A stretch of 64,000 nt of DNA, taken from assembly GCF_030580995.1 (NCBI RefSeq), contig NZ_JAUQSZ010000018.1, positions 30,329 through 94,328 of the forward strand, in the 5' to 3' direction. The DNA comes from Sphingomonas immobilis. GTDB taxonomy: Bacteria > Pseudomonadota > Alphaproteobacteria > Sphingomonadales > Sphingomonadaceae. Positions 44,288-52,442 of this stretch are shown here, in pieces. Under the pieces are notes generated by a model. It was not told the DNA's origin, did no database searches, and saw only the letters and a list, made by a program, of their open reading frames with translations. Position 1 is the stretch's first letter. Each line of letters opens with the position of its first letter. Made by a program: the position numbers and the translations under genes.

Positions 44288-44307
44288 CCTCCCGCTTTCG
44301 CGGGAGG
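44288..44307 (+). terminator. Hairpin between the amidase and PBP1A genes
   Basis: Perfect 8-bp stem CCTCCCGC (44288-44295) and GCGGGAGG (44300-44307) with a TTTC loop, 20 bases after the amidase stop. It is followed by GGGGAAG, not a T-run, so it may attenuate or protect RNA ends and not fully stop transcription. Confidence 0.45.
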
Positions 44308-44381
44308 GGGAAGAGAAGCAGAAGTGGGAAGAAGGGAGCCCACTGGCGTCCCACCCAAAACTTGCTAGAGCCTGCGGCATA

Positions 44382-46919
44382 ATGGCCGATGATGATTCCA
44401 GCGTGAAAATGCGCCTCCGTCGCCCGAAAGATGGCCCGCGCGGACCGATCGGCCGGCTCTGGGCGCGTTGGTGGGTGAAGGCGCTGGTGGTGCTCGCCGT
44501 GCTGGCCGGCATCGCCTATGCCGTGTTCTTCGCGCTGTTCATGCGCGATCTGCCCTCGGTCGACAAATTGACGACGTACGAGCCGCCGCTCCCTACCAAC
44601 GTGCGCGGCAACGACGGTATGCCGATCCACAGTTACGCGCGCGAGCGCCGCGTGGAACTGAGCTACGACGAATATCCGCCGCTGCTGGTGCGCGCTTTCC
44701 TCGCGGCGGAGGACAAGACCTTCTTCTCGCACCACGGCGTCGATTATTTCGGCGTCGCCTCGGCGATGTGGGACAATCTGCGCAGCTCCAAGCGCGCGCG
44801 CGGTGCATCGACCATCACGCAGCAGGTCGCCAAGAACCTGCTGATCGGCAACGAACACAGCTATGCGCGCAAGGTGCGCGAGGCGATCCTCGCCTTCCGC
44901 ATCGAGGATACGCTGTCGAAGCAGAAGATCCTCGAACTCTACCTCAACCAGATCGCATTGGGCCGCAACGCCTTTGGCGTGCAGGCGGCGAGCTACGCCT
45001 ATTTCGGCAAGGATCCGAGCCAGCTCGACCTCGCGCAATACGCCTATCTCGCGATTTTGCCGAAGGGCCCGTCCAATTACGATCCCGACCGCCATGCCGA
45101 GCGCGCGCTGGCGCGGCGGCATTACGTGCTGAAGGAGATGCTCGACAACGGCTTCATCACGCAGGAGCAATATGCCCAGGCCGATGCCGAGCCGCTCGGC
45201 ACCGTGCCGCGCCAGACGCCCAAGACCGAGGTCGCCGGCACCGGTTACTTCGTGGAGGAAGTGCGCCGCCAGTTGATCGACAAGTTCGGCGAGGATGCGG
45301 CCGGGGGCCCGTACAGCGTCTATGCCGGTGGCCTCTGGGTGCGCACCTCGCTCGACGAGAAGCTGCAGGACTATGCGCAGACCGCCTTGCGCAACGGCCT
45401 GCTCCGCTACGATCGCGGGCGCGGCTGGGCCGGGCCGATCACCCATGTCGAGATCGACGGCGACAGGTGGCAGTCGGCGCTGCTCAACACCAATATCGGT
45501 CTCGATTTCCAGGATTGGCGCGCGGCGATCGTCATCTCGGTCGGCGGCGGCGAGGCACAGCTCGGCTTCGCCAACAGCGAGACCGGCACGCTGCCAGCAT
45601 CGGGCGCGCAGATGCCGGTGCGCGGCGTCGGCGGCACCGCCTTCGCGGCCCTGAAGCCCGGCGACATCATCGCCGTCGCGCCGGAGGGCAGCGGCTTTGC
45701 CCTGCGCGCCATCCCCAAGGTATCGGGCGCGTTCGTCGCCGAGGAACCCTCGACCGGGCGCGTGCTGGCGATGCAGGGCGGCTTCGACTTCCGCCTGCAG
45801 GCATTCAACCGCGCGACGCAGGCGATGCGCCAGCCGGGATCGACCATCAAGCCGATCGTCTATGCCGCCGCGCTGGAGGGCGGGATGACGCCGGCCTCCG
45901 TGATCGTCGACGGGCCCTATTGCGTCTATCAGGGCGCGCGGCTGGGCAACAAATGCTTCCGCAACTTCGGCAATCAGGGCGGGTCGGGCTCGCACACGAT
46001 GCGATGGGGCGTGGAACAGTCGCGCAACCTGATGACGGTGCGCGCCGCCGCGCAGACCGGCATGCCCAAGGTCGTCAGCCTGATGGACCGCATCGGCGTC
46101 GGCAAATACCCGCCCTATCTCTCCTTCGCGCTGGGTGCGGGCGAGACCACCGTGTCGCGCATGGTCAACGCCTACACGATCCTCGAAAACGGCGGAAAGG
46201 CGCACCAGCCGACACTGATCGATTTCGTGCAGGATCGCCACGGCAAGGTCATCTGGCCGGAGAACTGGCGCGGGTGCGAGGGCTGCAATGCGCCCGACTG
46301 GAACGGCAAGGCGATGCCGCGCCCGCAGAGCCGCGGGAAGCAGGTGGTCGATCCGCTGAGCGCGTATCAGATGGTCCATATCGCCGAGGGCGTCGTCACG
46401 CGCGGCACCGCCGTCGTGCTGCGCGATCTCGACCGGCCGATGTTCGGCAAGACCGGCACCAATTCCGGCCCGACCGACGTGTGGTTCATCGGCGGCACGC
46501 CGCAGATCATCGGCGGTCTCTACATCGGCTACGACACGCCCAAGTCGCTCGGCGGCTATGCGCAGGGCGGCACGGTCGCCGCGCCGATCTTCAAGGAATT
46601 CGCGATCAAGGCCTATGAGGGCCTGCCCAAGATCCCGTTCCGCGCGCCCGCCGGCATCCGTATGGTCCGCATCGACCGCCAGTCGGGCAAACCGGTGTTC
46701 GGGGCCTGGCCGACCGACGACCCCAAGTCCGCCGTGATCTGGGAAGCCTTCAAGCCCGAAAGCGAGCCGCGCCGCGTGTTCAAGCGCGGGGAGCCGCTCG
46801 ATCCGGCCGTCGCTGCAGCGGCAGCGGCCGCCGCCAGGGCCAAGGCCGCACAACAGGCGGATCAGCAACAGAACCGCCGCGACAGCGATTTCTTGCAAAG
46901 AGAGGGCGGGATTTACTAA
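44382..46919 (+). CDS. mrcA: Penicillin-binding protein 1A (bifunctional)
   Basis: 845 residues. Basic cytosolic tail, membrane span near 32-53, then the GT51 glycosyltransferase with AAEDKTFFSHHGVDYFG (E110 catalytic), RGASTITQQVAKNLLIG and KILELYLNQIALGRNAFGVQ. An OB-like insert follows. The transpeptidase has S487 in QPGSTIKPIVY, EQSRN and GKTGTNSGPTDVWF. It polymerises and cross-links peptidoglycan in the inner membrane. The Ala/Gln-rich tail is disordered. Gene order amidase-PBP1A-prfB is common in sphingomonads. Confidence 0.95.
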   Translation: MADDDSSVKMRLRRPKDGPRGPIGRLWARWWVKALVVLAVLAGIAYAVFFALFMRDLPSVDKLTTYEPPLPTNVRGNDGMPIHSYARERRVELSYDEYPPLLVRAFLAAEDKTFFSHHGVDYFGVASAMWDNLRSSKRARGASTITQQVAKNLLIGNEHSYARKVREAILAFRIEDTLSKQKILELYLNQIALGRNAFGVQAASYAYFGKDPSQLDLAQYAYLAILPKGPSNYDPDRHAERALARRHYVLKEMLDNGFITQEQYAQADAEPLGTVPRQTPKTEVAGTGYFVEEVRRQLIDKFGEDAAGGPYSVYAGGLWVRTSLDEKLQDYAQTALRNGLLRYDRGRGWAGPITHVEIDGDRWQSALLNTNIGLDFQDWRAAIVISVGGGEAQLGFANSETGTLPASGAQMPVRGVGGTAFAALKPGDIIAVAPEGSGFALRAIPKVSGAFVAEEPSTGRVLAMQGGFDFRLQAFNRATQAMRQPGSTIKPIVYAAALEGGMTPASVIVDGPYCVYQGARLGNKCFRNFGNQGGSGSHTMRWGVEQSRNLMTVRAAAQTGMPKVVSLMDRIGVGKYPPYLSFALGAGETTVSRMVNAYTILENGGKAHQPTLIDFVQDRHGKVIWPENWRGCEGCNAPDWNGKAMPRPQSRGKQVVDPLSAYQMVHIAEGVVTRGTAVVLRDLDRPMFGKTGTNSGPTDVWFIGGTPQIIGGLYIGYDTPKSLGGYAQGGTVAAPIFKEFAIKAYEGLPKIPFRAPAGIRMVRIDRQSGKPVFGAWPTDDPKSAVIWEAFKPESEPRRVFKRGEPLDPAVAAAAAAAARAKAAQQADQQQNRRDSDFLQREGGIY

Positions 46920-46979
46920 CCGCGTCTTTTGGCGGATGGCGCGCCCCGCACTACATCTAGGTTTTTTGGAGTATCCCCC

Positions 46980-48107
46980 ATGCGCGCCGAAGCGCAGGCT
47001 CATATCGACTCGATCAAGGACTCGCTCGCGCTGCTGCGCCGCTTTCTCGACTGGGATCGCGCGCTGCGGCGGCTCGACGAGCTGAACGCGCGCGTCGAAG
47101 ACCCGACGTTGTGGAACGACGCCAAGGCCGCGCAGGACGTGATGCGCGAACGCCGCCGCCTCGACGAGGCGATCGGTGCCACGCGCGCGATCGAGACCGA
47201 ATTGTCGGACACCGCCGAACTGATCGAAATGGCCGAGGCCGAAGACGACACCGAGATGGAGACCGAGGGCGTCGCCGCGCTCGCCGCACTCGCCGCCAAG
47301 GCAGAGGTCGACAAGGTCAAGGCGCTGCTCGCAGGCGAGGCCGACGGCAACGACACCTATATCGAGGTCAACGCGGGGGCGGGCGGCACCGAGAGCCAGG
47401 ACTGGGCGGGGATGCTCAGCCGCATGTATTCGCGCTGGGGCGAGCGCCACGGCCTCAAGGTCGAACTGGTCGATCAGCATTCGGGCGAGCAGGCCGGGAT
47501 CAAGTCGGCGACGCTCCTCCTCAAGGGGGAGAACGCCTATGGCTATGCCAAGACCGAGAGCGGCGTCCACCGCCTCGTCCGCATCAGCCCTTACGACAGC
47601 GCCGCGCGCCGCCACACCAGCTTCGCAAGCGTGTGGGTCTATCCGCTGATCGACGACAATATCGACGTGCAATATAACGAGAGCGACCTGCGCATCGATA
47701 CCTATCGCGCCTCGGGCGCGGGCGGGCAGCACATCAACACCACCGATTCGGCGGTGCGCATCACGCACATTCCGACCGGCATCGTCGTCCAGTGTCAGAA
47801 CCAGCGGTCGCAGCACAAGAACAAGGCCGAGGCCTACAACCAGCTCCGCGCCAAGCTCTACGAACGCGAATTGCAGATCCGCGAGGCTGCCGCCAACGCC
47901 GAGAATGCCACCAAGACCGACATCGGCTGGGGCCACCAGATCCGTTCCTACGTGCTGCAGCCCTATCAGCTGGTGAAAGACCTGCGCACCGGCGTCACCT
48001 CGACCAGCCCGTCCGACGTGCTCGACGGCGATCTCGACGCCTTCATGGCCGCCGCACTGTCGCAGCGGGTGACGGGCGAGACGGTCGAGGTGGAGGACGT
48101 CGACTAG
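46980..48107 (+). CDS. prfB: Peptide chain release factor 2
   Basis: 375 residues from ATG 46980, with GGAG 8 bases upstream. The GGQ tripeptide is at 248-250 (ASGAGGQHINTTDSAVRITH) for peptidyl-tRNA hydrolysis. The stop-codon reading motif is SPY (S203-Y205, in RISPYDSAARRHTSF) where the Escherichia coli protein has SPF. The gene is read in one frame: no in-frame TGA near codon 25 and no programmed frameshift slot. It recognises UGA and UAA. The methyltransferase gene follows two bases after its stop. Confidence 0.96.
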   Translation: MRAEAQAHIDSIKDSLALLRRFLDWDRALRRLDELNARVEDPTLWNDAKAAQDVMRERRRLDEAIGATRAIETELSDTAELIEMAEAEDDTEMETEGVAALAALAAKAEVDKVKALLAGEADGNDTYIEVNAGAGGTESQDWAGMLSRMYSRWGERHGLKVELVDQHSGEQAGIKSATLLLKGENAYGYAKTESGVHRLVRISPYDSAARRHTSFASVWVYPLIDDNIDVQYNESDLRIDTYRASGAGGQHINTTDSAVRITHIPTGIVVQCQNQRSQHKNKAEAYNQLRAKLYERELQIREAAANAENATKTDIGWGHQIRSYVLQPYQLVKDLRTGVTSTSPSDVLDGDLDAFMAAALSQRVTGETVEVEDVD

Positions 48108-48109
48108 GG

Positions 48110-48811
48110 ATGCCGCGGCGTTCGTTTCTTCTGGCGGTCGCGGGGCTCGCCGCCTGTGCCCCGTCCGCGAGATCCAGCGACGTCGCCGGTCCCTTTCCCG
48201 CCGCCGACCGTCCGGTCGCGAAGATCGTTTCGTCGCGCTGGTCGAACGAGGAGGAGCGCGACCGCCTGAACGAGGCCGGCACGGTGATGACCAGGGGCGG
48301 CATCGCGAAAGGCATGTCGGTCGCCGATATCGGCGCGGGCGAAGGCTATTACACGATCCGCGCCGCCGCCCGCGTCGGCAAGCAGGGCCGCGTGCTGGCG
48401 GAGGATATCATGCCGGCGGTGCGCGACGCGCTCGCCGACCGCGTGGCACGCGAACGGCTCGAGAATGTCAGCGTGCGCCTCGGCACGCCCGCCGACCCCA
48501 AGCTGCCCGACAACAGCTTCGATCGCGTGCTGATGGTGCATATGTATCACGAGATCGCGCAGCCCTACGAATTCCTCTGGCGGATGCGCCCCTCGCTGCG
48601 CGCGGGCGGGCTGGTCGTGGTGGTCGATGCCGATCGCCCTACGCAGGATCACGGCACCCCGCCCGCCCTGCTGAAATGCGAATTCGCGGCGGTCGGCTAC
48701 ACGCAGGTCGAGGTGAAGGACATGCCCTCGGCAGGCGGCTATCTTGCCACCTTCAAGGCCGAAGGCCCGCGCCCGGAGCCGGGCGCGATCAAGGCGTGCA
48801 AGGCGGGCTGA
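48110..48811 (+). CDS. SAM-dependent methyltransferase with export/lipoprotein signal
   Basis: 233 residues. The N-terminus MPRRSFLLAVAGLAACAP is a signal with twin Arg and a lipobox-like LAAC, then a class I methyltransferase fold: motif I VADIGAGEGYYTIRAA, AEDIMPAV as the acidic loop, NSFDRVLMVHMYHEIAQ as motif IV and LRAGGLVVVVDADRP. Exported methyltransferase-like proteins of this type (COG4798 group) are known, but their substrate is unclear because SAM is cytosolic. The start is two bases after the prfB stop. Confidence 0.78.
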   Translation: MPRRSFLLAVAGLAACAPSARSSDVAGPFPAADRPVAKIVSSRWSNEEERDRLNEAGTVMTRGGIAKGMSVADIGAGEGYYTIRAAARVGKQGRVLAEDIMPAVRDALADRVARERLENVSVRLGTPADPKLPDNSFDRVLMVHMYHEIAQPYEFLWRMRPSLRAGGLVVVVDADRPTQDHGTPPALLKCEFAAVGYTQVEVKDMPSAGGYLATFKAEGPRPEPGAIKACKAG

Positions 48812-48839
48812 ACATCCGCGCCGCCCCAGAGCGCGATCT

Positions 48840-49292
48840 TCAGAGCAGCCCGCTGCGCCGGAAGCTCGTCGTCTCCGCGCCCGCCAGCACGAGATGATCG
48901 ATCAGTCGGACGCCCACGCCGTCGAGCGCACGCGCGATCTTCCGGGTCAACACGCGGTCGGCCTCGCTCGGGTTCGGGTCGCCGCCCGGATGATTGTGCG
49001 CCATCACCACGCCCGCCGCATCGAAGGCGAGCGCATCGCCGACGATGGTGCGCACCGGCACGTCGATCGAATCGACGCGATCGGACGGCACCGTGCGCAG
49101 CGCGAGAAGTCTCCATTCCGGATCGAGATAGGCGAACATCGCGACTTCGTTCGCCAAGTTCGCGATGCCGGCGAACAGCGCGCGCGCCGTCGCCTCGGCG
49201 TCGATGGTGCGCAACGGCGCGGAAAAGGTCGAGATCGCGTTCACGATCGACCTTTGGCGATACGATCGGAAAGCGGAAGCGATTCCCGCCAT
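48840..49292 (-). CDS. radC: RadC-like JAB/MPN domain protein (short form)
   Basis: About 150 residues from ATG 49292; the start is uncertain because no clear ribosome site is seen. It has the RadC MPN domain with zinc motif MAHNHPGGDPNPSEAD (HxH...S...D) and a preceding catalytic-type Glu in NEVAMFAYLD. The helix-hairpin-helix part of full RadC (about 220 residues) is missing. The family's role is unsettled; the old DNA-repair label is doubtful. It is divergent from thyA, 45 bases apart. Confidence 0.8.
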   Translation of the reverse strand: MAGIASAFRSYRQRSIVNAISTFSAPLRTIDAEATARALFAGIANLANEVAMFAYLDPEWRLLALRTVPSDRVDSIDVPVRTIVGDALAFDAAGVVMAHNHPGGDPNPSEADRVLTRKIARALDGVGVRLIDHLVLAGAETTSFRRSGLL

Positions 49293-49337
49293 AATGACCG
49301 TGACGCGCCAGCCCACACACGCTAGGATTGTGAGACG

Positions 49338-50132
49338 ATGCGGCAATATCTCGATCTCATGCAGCGCGTGCTCGACACCGGCGCGCAGCAGATGGACCGG
49401 ACGGGCACCGGCACGCTTTCGGTATTCGGCGCGCAGATGCGATTCGATCTGGCGCAGGGCTTCCCGGTGCTGACCACCAAGAAGCTGCACCTGCGCTCGA
49501 TCTTCGTCGAACTGCTGTGGTTCCTGCGCGGCGACACCAACGTGGAGTGGCTGCAGGATCGCAAGGTCAGCATCTGGGACGAATGGGCCGACGAAACCGG
49601 CGATCTCGGCCCCGTCTACGGCAAGCAATGGCGCGACTGGGTCGCCGCCGATGGCCGCCACATCGATCAGATCGCCGAACTGGTCGAGCAGATCAAGACC
49701 AACCCCGCCTCGCGCCGCCAGATCGTATCGGCCTGGAACCCCGGCGATCTGCACGCGATGGCGCTCGCCCCGTGCCACTGCCTGTTCCAGACGCACGTCG
49801 CGAACGGCAAGCTCTCGCTGCAACTTTACCAGCGTTCGGCCGACATCTTCCTCGGCGTGCCGTTCAATATCGCCAGCTACGCGCTGCTCACGCACATGCT
49901 CGCACAGCAATGCGGGCTGGAGGTTGGCGATTTCGTCTGGACCGGCGGCGACTGCCACCTCTATTCGAACCACCTCGATCAGGCGCGCGAGCAACTGAGT
50001 CGTACGCCAGGACCGCTCCCGCGGCTCGAAATCCTGCGCAAGGCACCGAGCATCGACGCCTACGAATATGAGGATTTCGTCCTGCACGATTATGCCGCGC
50101 AGGCGCACATCAAGGCGCCGGTGGCGGTTTGA
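49338..50132 (+). CDS. thyA: Thymidylate synthase
   Basis: 264 residues, the same length as the Escherichia coli enzyme. The nucleophile is C146 in LAPCHCLFQTH, at the same number. RTGTGTLSVFG and RSADIFLGVPFNIASYALL are also diagnostic. It makes dTMP from dUMP with methylene-tetrahydrofolate, leaving dihydrofolate. Its stop overlaps the folA start, so synthase and reductase are translationally coupled. ATG 49338 follows TTGTGAGACG. Confidence 0.97.
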   Translation: MRQYLDLMQRVLDTGAQQMDRTGTGTLSVFGAQMRFDLAQGFPVLTTKKLHLRSIFVELLWFLRGDTNVEWLQDRKVSIWDEWADETGDLGPVYGKQWRDWVAADGRHIDQIAELVEQIKTNPASRRQIVSAWNPGDLHAMALAPCHCLFQTHVANGKLSLQLYQRSADIFLGVPFNIASYALLTHMLAQQCGLEVGDFVWTGGDCHLYSNHLDQAREQLSRTPGPLPRLEILRKAPSIDAYEYEDFVLHDYAAQAHIKAPVAV

Positions 50133-50593
50133 TCACGCTGGTGCTGGCCCGCGCCGCCAACGGCGTGATCGGGCGCGACGGCAAGCTCCCCTGGCACCTC
50201 CCGGCAGACCTGAAGCATTTCAAGGCGCTGACGATGGGCAAGCCGATGGCGATGGGCCGCAAAACCTTCGAGAGCTTCCCGAGCCCCCTCCCCGGCCGCC
50301 GCCACATCGTTCTCACCCGCAGTGAGTGGCAGGCGGAGGGCGCGGAAGTGGCGCATTCGGTCGATGAGGCGCTGGCGATGGCGGGCGGCGACGTCGCGGT
50401 GATCGGCGGCGCGGAGGTGTTCGCGCTGTTCGCCGACCGCGCCGACCGCATCGAACTGACCGAAGTCCACGCCTCACCGCAAGGCGACGCCATCGTCCCC
50501 GCCTTCACCGGCTGGCGGGAGATCGCGCGCGAGGATCATGCCGGCGACGGAGACCGCCCCGCTTTCAGCTTCGTCACGCTGGCGCGCGCGTGA
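50129..50593 (+). CDS. folA: Dihydrofolate reductase
   Basis: 154 residues from TTG 50129, which overlaps the thyA stop (TTGA). Sequence ITLVLARAANGVIGRDGKLP and WHLPADLKHFKALTMGKPMA carry the substrate-binding Asp and Trp and the GKPMAMGRKTFES NADPH loop. It reduces dihydrofolate produced by ThyA. The use of TTG and the overlap suggest that output depends on thyA translation. Confidence 0.95.
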   Translation: MITLVLARAANGVIGRDGKLPWHLPADLKHFKALTMGKPMAMGRKTFESFPSPLPGRRHIVLTRSEWQAEGAEVAHSVDEALAMAGGDVAVIGGAEVFALFADRADRIELTEVHASPQGDAIVPAFTGWREIAREDHAGDGDRPAFSFVTLARA

Positions 50594-50615
50594 ACCGCAC
50601 CCTATAGCGCGCGGC

Positions 50616-51545
50616 ATGGAGCGTCTCGATGGCGGCTCGGTGCTTCCCGCTTCCTTGCGCGGTGGCATCGTAGCGCTGGGCAATTTCGACGGGTTTCACC
50701 TCGGGCACCAGGCCGTCGCCGGCCGGGCGATCGCGCGCGCGCGCGCCGAAGGCCGCCCGGCGTTCGTCGCGACGTTCGATCCGCATCCGGTGCGTTTCTT
50801 CAAGCCCGGCGTGGCACCGTTCCGCCTGACCACGCTGGATCAGCGCGAACGGCTCTTCGCCGAAGCCGGGGCCGATGCGATGATCGTGTTCCACTTCGAT
50901 GCCGCGATGGCCGCGCTGACCGCGCAGGCTTTCGTCAGCGAGGTGCTGGTCGATCGCATCGGGCTGGCGGGCGCGGTGACGGGCGCGGACTTCACCTTCG
51001 GCAAGGCCCGCGGCGGCAATGTCGAGATTCTTGGCGATCTCGGCATGAAGAATGGCTTCTCGGTCGAGGCGGTCGCGCCGGTTGCGCTCGACGGAGAACC
51101 GGTATCGTCAAGCCGCGTGCGCGACCTGCTCGTCACCGGCAAGCCGCGTGAGGCGGCGCGGCTGCTGACGCGGCCCTTCACGATCCAGGGCGTCGTGACG
51201 CACGGCGCGAAGCTCGGCCGGACGATCGGCTATCCCACAGCCAACATCGCGCTCGGCAACTATCTGCGCCCCGCCTACGGCATCTACGCGGTGCGCGGGC
51301 GGTTGGCGGACGGGCGCGTGCTGGAGGGGGCCGCGAACCTTGGCATTCGCCCGAGCTTCGATCCGCCGGTCGAACTGCTGGAGCCGTATTTCTTCGATTT
51401 CTCGGGCGACCTGTACGGCCAGTGCATCGAGGTCGAACTGATCGAGTACCTGCGGCCGGAAGCGAGCTACGACACGCTCGAGGCGCTCACCGCGCAGATC
51501 GCGGCGGATTGCGAGCAGGCGCGGGAAGCGCTGGCGGCGGGCTGA
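50616..51545 (+). CDS. ribF: Bifunctional riboflavin kinase / FAD synthetase
   Basis: 309 residues from ATG 50616. The N-terminal FAD synthetase domain has LGNFDGFHLGHQAV (HxGH type) and SSRVRDLL (the ISSTxxR-like site). The C-terminal flavokinase domain has THGAKLGRTIGYPTANI and NLGIRPSF. It makes FMN then FAD from riboflavin and ATP. It follows folA by 22 bases on the same strand, so thyA-folA-ribF is a likely coenzyme operon. Confidence 0.95.
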   Translation: MERLDGGSVLPASLRGGIVALGNFDGFHLGHQAVAGRAIARARAEGRPAFVATFDPHPVRFFKPGVAPFRLTTLDQRERLFAEAGADAMIVFHFDAAMAALTAQAFVSEVLVDRIGLAGAVTGADFTFGKARGGNVEILGDLGMKNGFSVEAVAPVALDGEPVSSSRVRDLLVTGKPREAARLLTRPFTIQGVVTHGAKLGRTIGYPTANIALGNYLRPAYGIYAVRGRLADGRVLEGAANLGIRPSFDPPVELLEPYFFDFSGDLYGQCIEVELIEYLRPEASYDTLEALTAQIAADCEQAREALAAG

Positions 51546-51550
51546 CGGAA

Positions 51551-51655
51551 CGCCGACGGCAAAGCCGTCGGCCGGGTTCGGCTTAGCGCCGACCCGCCGG
51601 CCGGCGCTGGCGCTGGGCTGCGCCCACCGGCGCGCAGCGTGCGCGCCTGCGCCAG
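51551..51655. repeat. Dispersed repeat, family C, copy 1
   Basis: The block CGCCGACGGCAAAGCCGTCG then GCCGGGTTCGG...GCCGACCCGCCGGCC and CGCGCCTGCGCCA is shared with 52892-53000 in the same orientation. It contains nested inverted parts (GACGGC-AAA-GCCGTC and GGCCGGGT...ACCCGCCGGCC). It fills the gap between ribF and the DUF983 gene and could form a strong hairpin at the end of both transcripts. Confidence 0.7.
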
Positions 51656-52114
51656 CTATTGATCAAAGTCACTGGTCCCCGGCGTCGTGCCGTGAAGCTG
51701 GGCCCACAATTTCTCCGTCCCCGCCTCCTGCGCGCGGTTGACGAATTGCGAGGCGACGAGCCAGCCCTTGATCGGCCGCAGCGGCAGCAGCGACCCGATC
51801 GTCAGCAGGGGCAGCGACACGACGAGATGCACCCAGAACGGCGGATCGAACGCGACCTGCAGCCACACCAGCAACAGCGCCAGCGGCGGGACGACCAGGC
51901 AAAGCGAGAAGAAGGCCGGGCCGTCATCCGGCGCGGCGAAGCGGTAGTCCAAATCGCAGCTTTCGCAACGATCGACGATCTTCAGCCAGGACCGGAACAT
52001 CCGCCCCTCGCCGCAGCGCGGGCAGCGCCCCTTCCAGCCGCAATCGAAGATCCAGCGGAGGTGGTCCCGGCTGGTGTCGAAGCGTGGCGCGCGTTGCGGC
52101 GGATGTCCGTGCAT
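51656..52114 (-). CDS. DUF983 membrane protein
   Basis: 152 residues. A zinc-ribbon-like start GRCPRCGEGRMFRSWLKI and CESCDLDY (CxxC twice) is followed by two membrane helices (LCLVVPPLALLLVWLQVAF, LVVSLPLLTIGSLLPLRPIKG). This is the DUF983 pattern, found widely in alphaproteobacteria, often near oxidase-assembly genes, with no settled function. Here it stands alone between two repeat blocks. It has ATG 52114. Confidence 0.85.
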   Translation of the reverse strand: MHGHPPQRAPRFDTSRDHLRWIFDCGWKGRCPRCGEGRMFRSWLKIVDRCESCDLDYRFAAPDDGPAFFSLCLVVPPLALLLVWLQVAFDPPFWVHLVVSLPLLTIGSLLPLRPIKGWLVASQFVNRAQEAGTEKLWAQLHGTTPGTSDFDQ

Positions 52115-52442
52115 GGTGCGGATATGGGCGCGCCGGCGCGGGTTGGCGATTGGACAAAATGTCTCAGGCGCGGAAGGTCACACTAAGGTCACACTGATCC
52201 GGGGGTCTTCGGGACGCGCATGTTGGACCATTCGTGCGCGGAAGTTTACAAAGTTTACGCTACGTCTGTGCCTGTCGCCCCTCCCCCACGGTCGCGCGGC
52301 GCGGGCGCGCGGACGGGTTCGCCGGGACGGGCGAGCGGACGGCAGAGGGTTCAAAGAGCGTTTGGCGCGATATCGCAGATCGGCGGCGTGTAGGACAGCG
52401 ACGTCTGTTTTGAGTGGTTAGCTGCCATTTGCACCAGCCGAT
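52115..52442. other. Intergenic stretch with two tandem direct duplications
   Basis: 328 bases with no supported gene. Two tandem duplications are present: AAGGTCACACT twice in a row at 52174-52195, and AAGTTTACA/AAGTTTACG in a row at 52242-52259. They lie 46 bases apart upstream of the leftward DUF983 gene and to the left of the GIY-YIG element. Such direct repeats could be regulator sites or slippage products. Confidence 0.5.

Noticed and set aside
46980..47060. Programmed +1 frameshift in prfB
   Set aside because: The reading frame is continuous from ATG 46980 through the GGQ domain and no in-frame TGA is present near the usual position.
42984..47936. A 1650-residue open frame on the minus strand
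   Set aside because: It is antisense to the amidase, PBP1A and prfB genes, all with intact catalytic motifs. Its sequence is His/Arg/Gln-rich with no domain, the usual shadow frame in GC-rich codon use.
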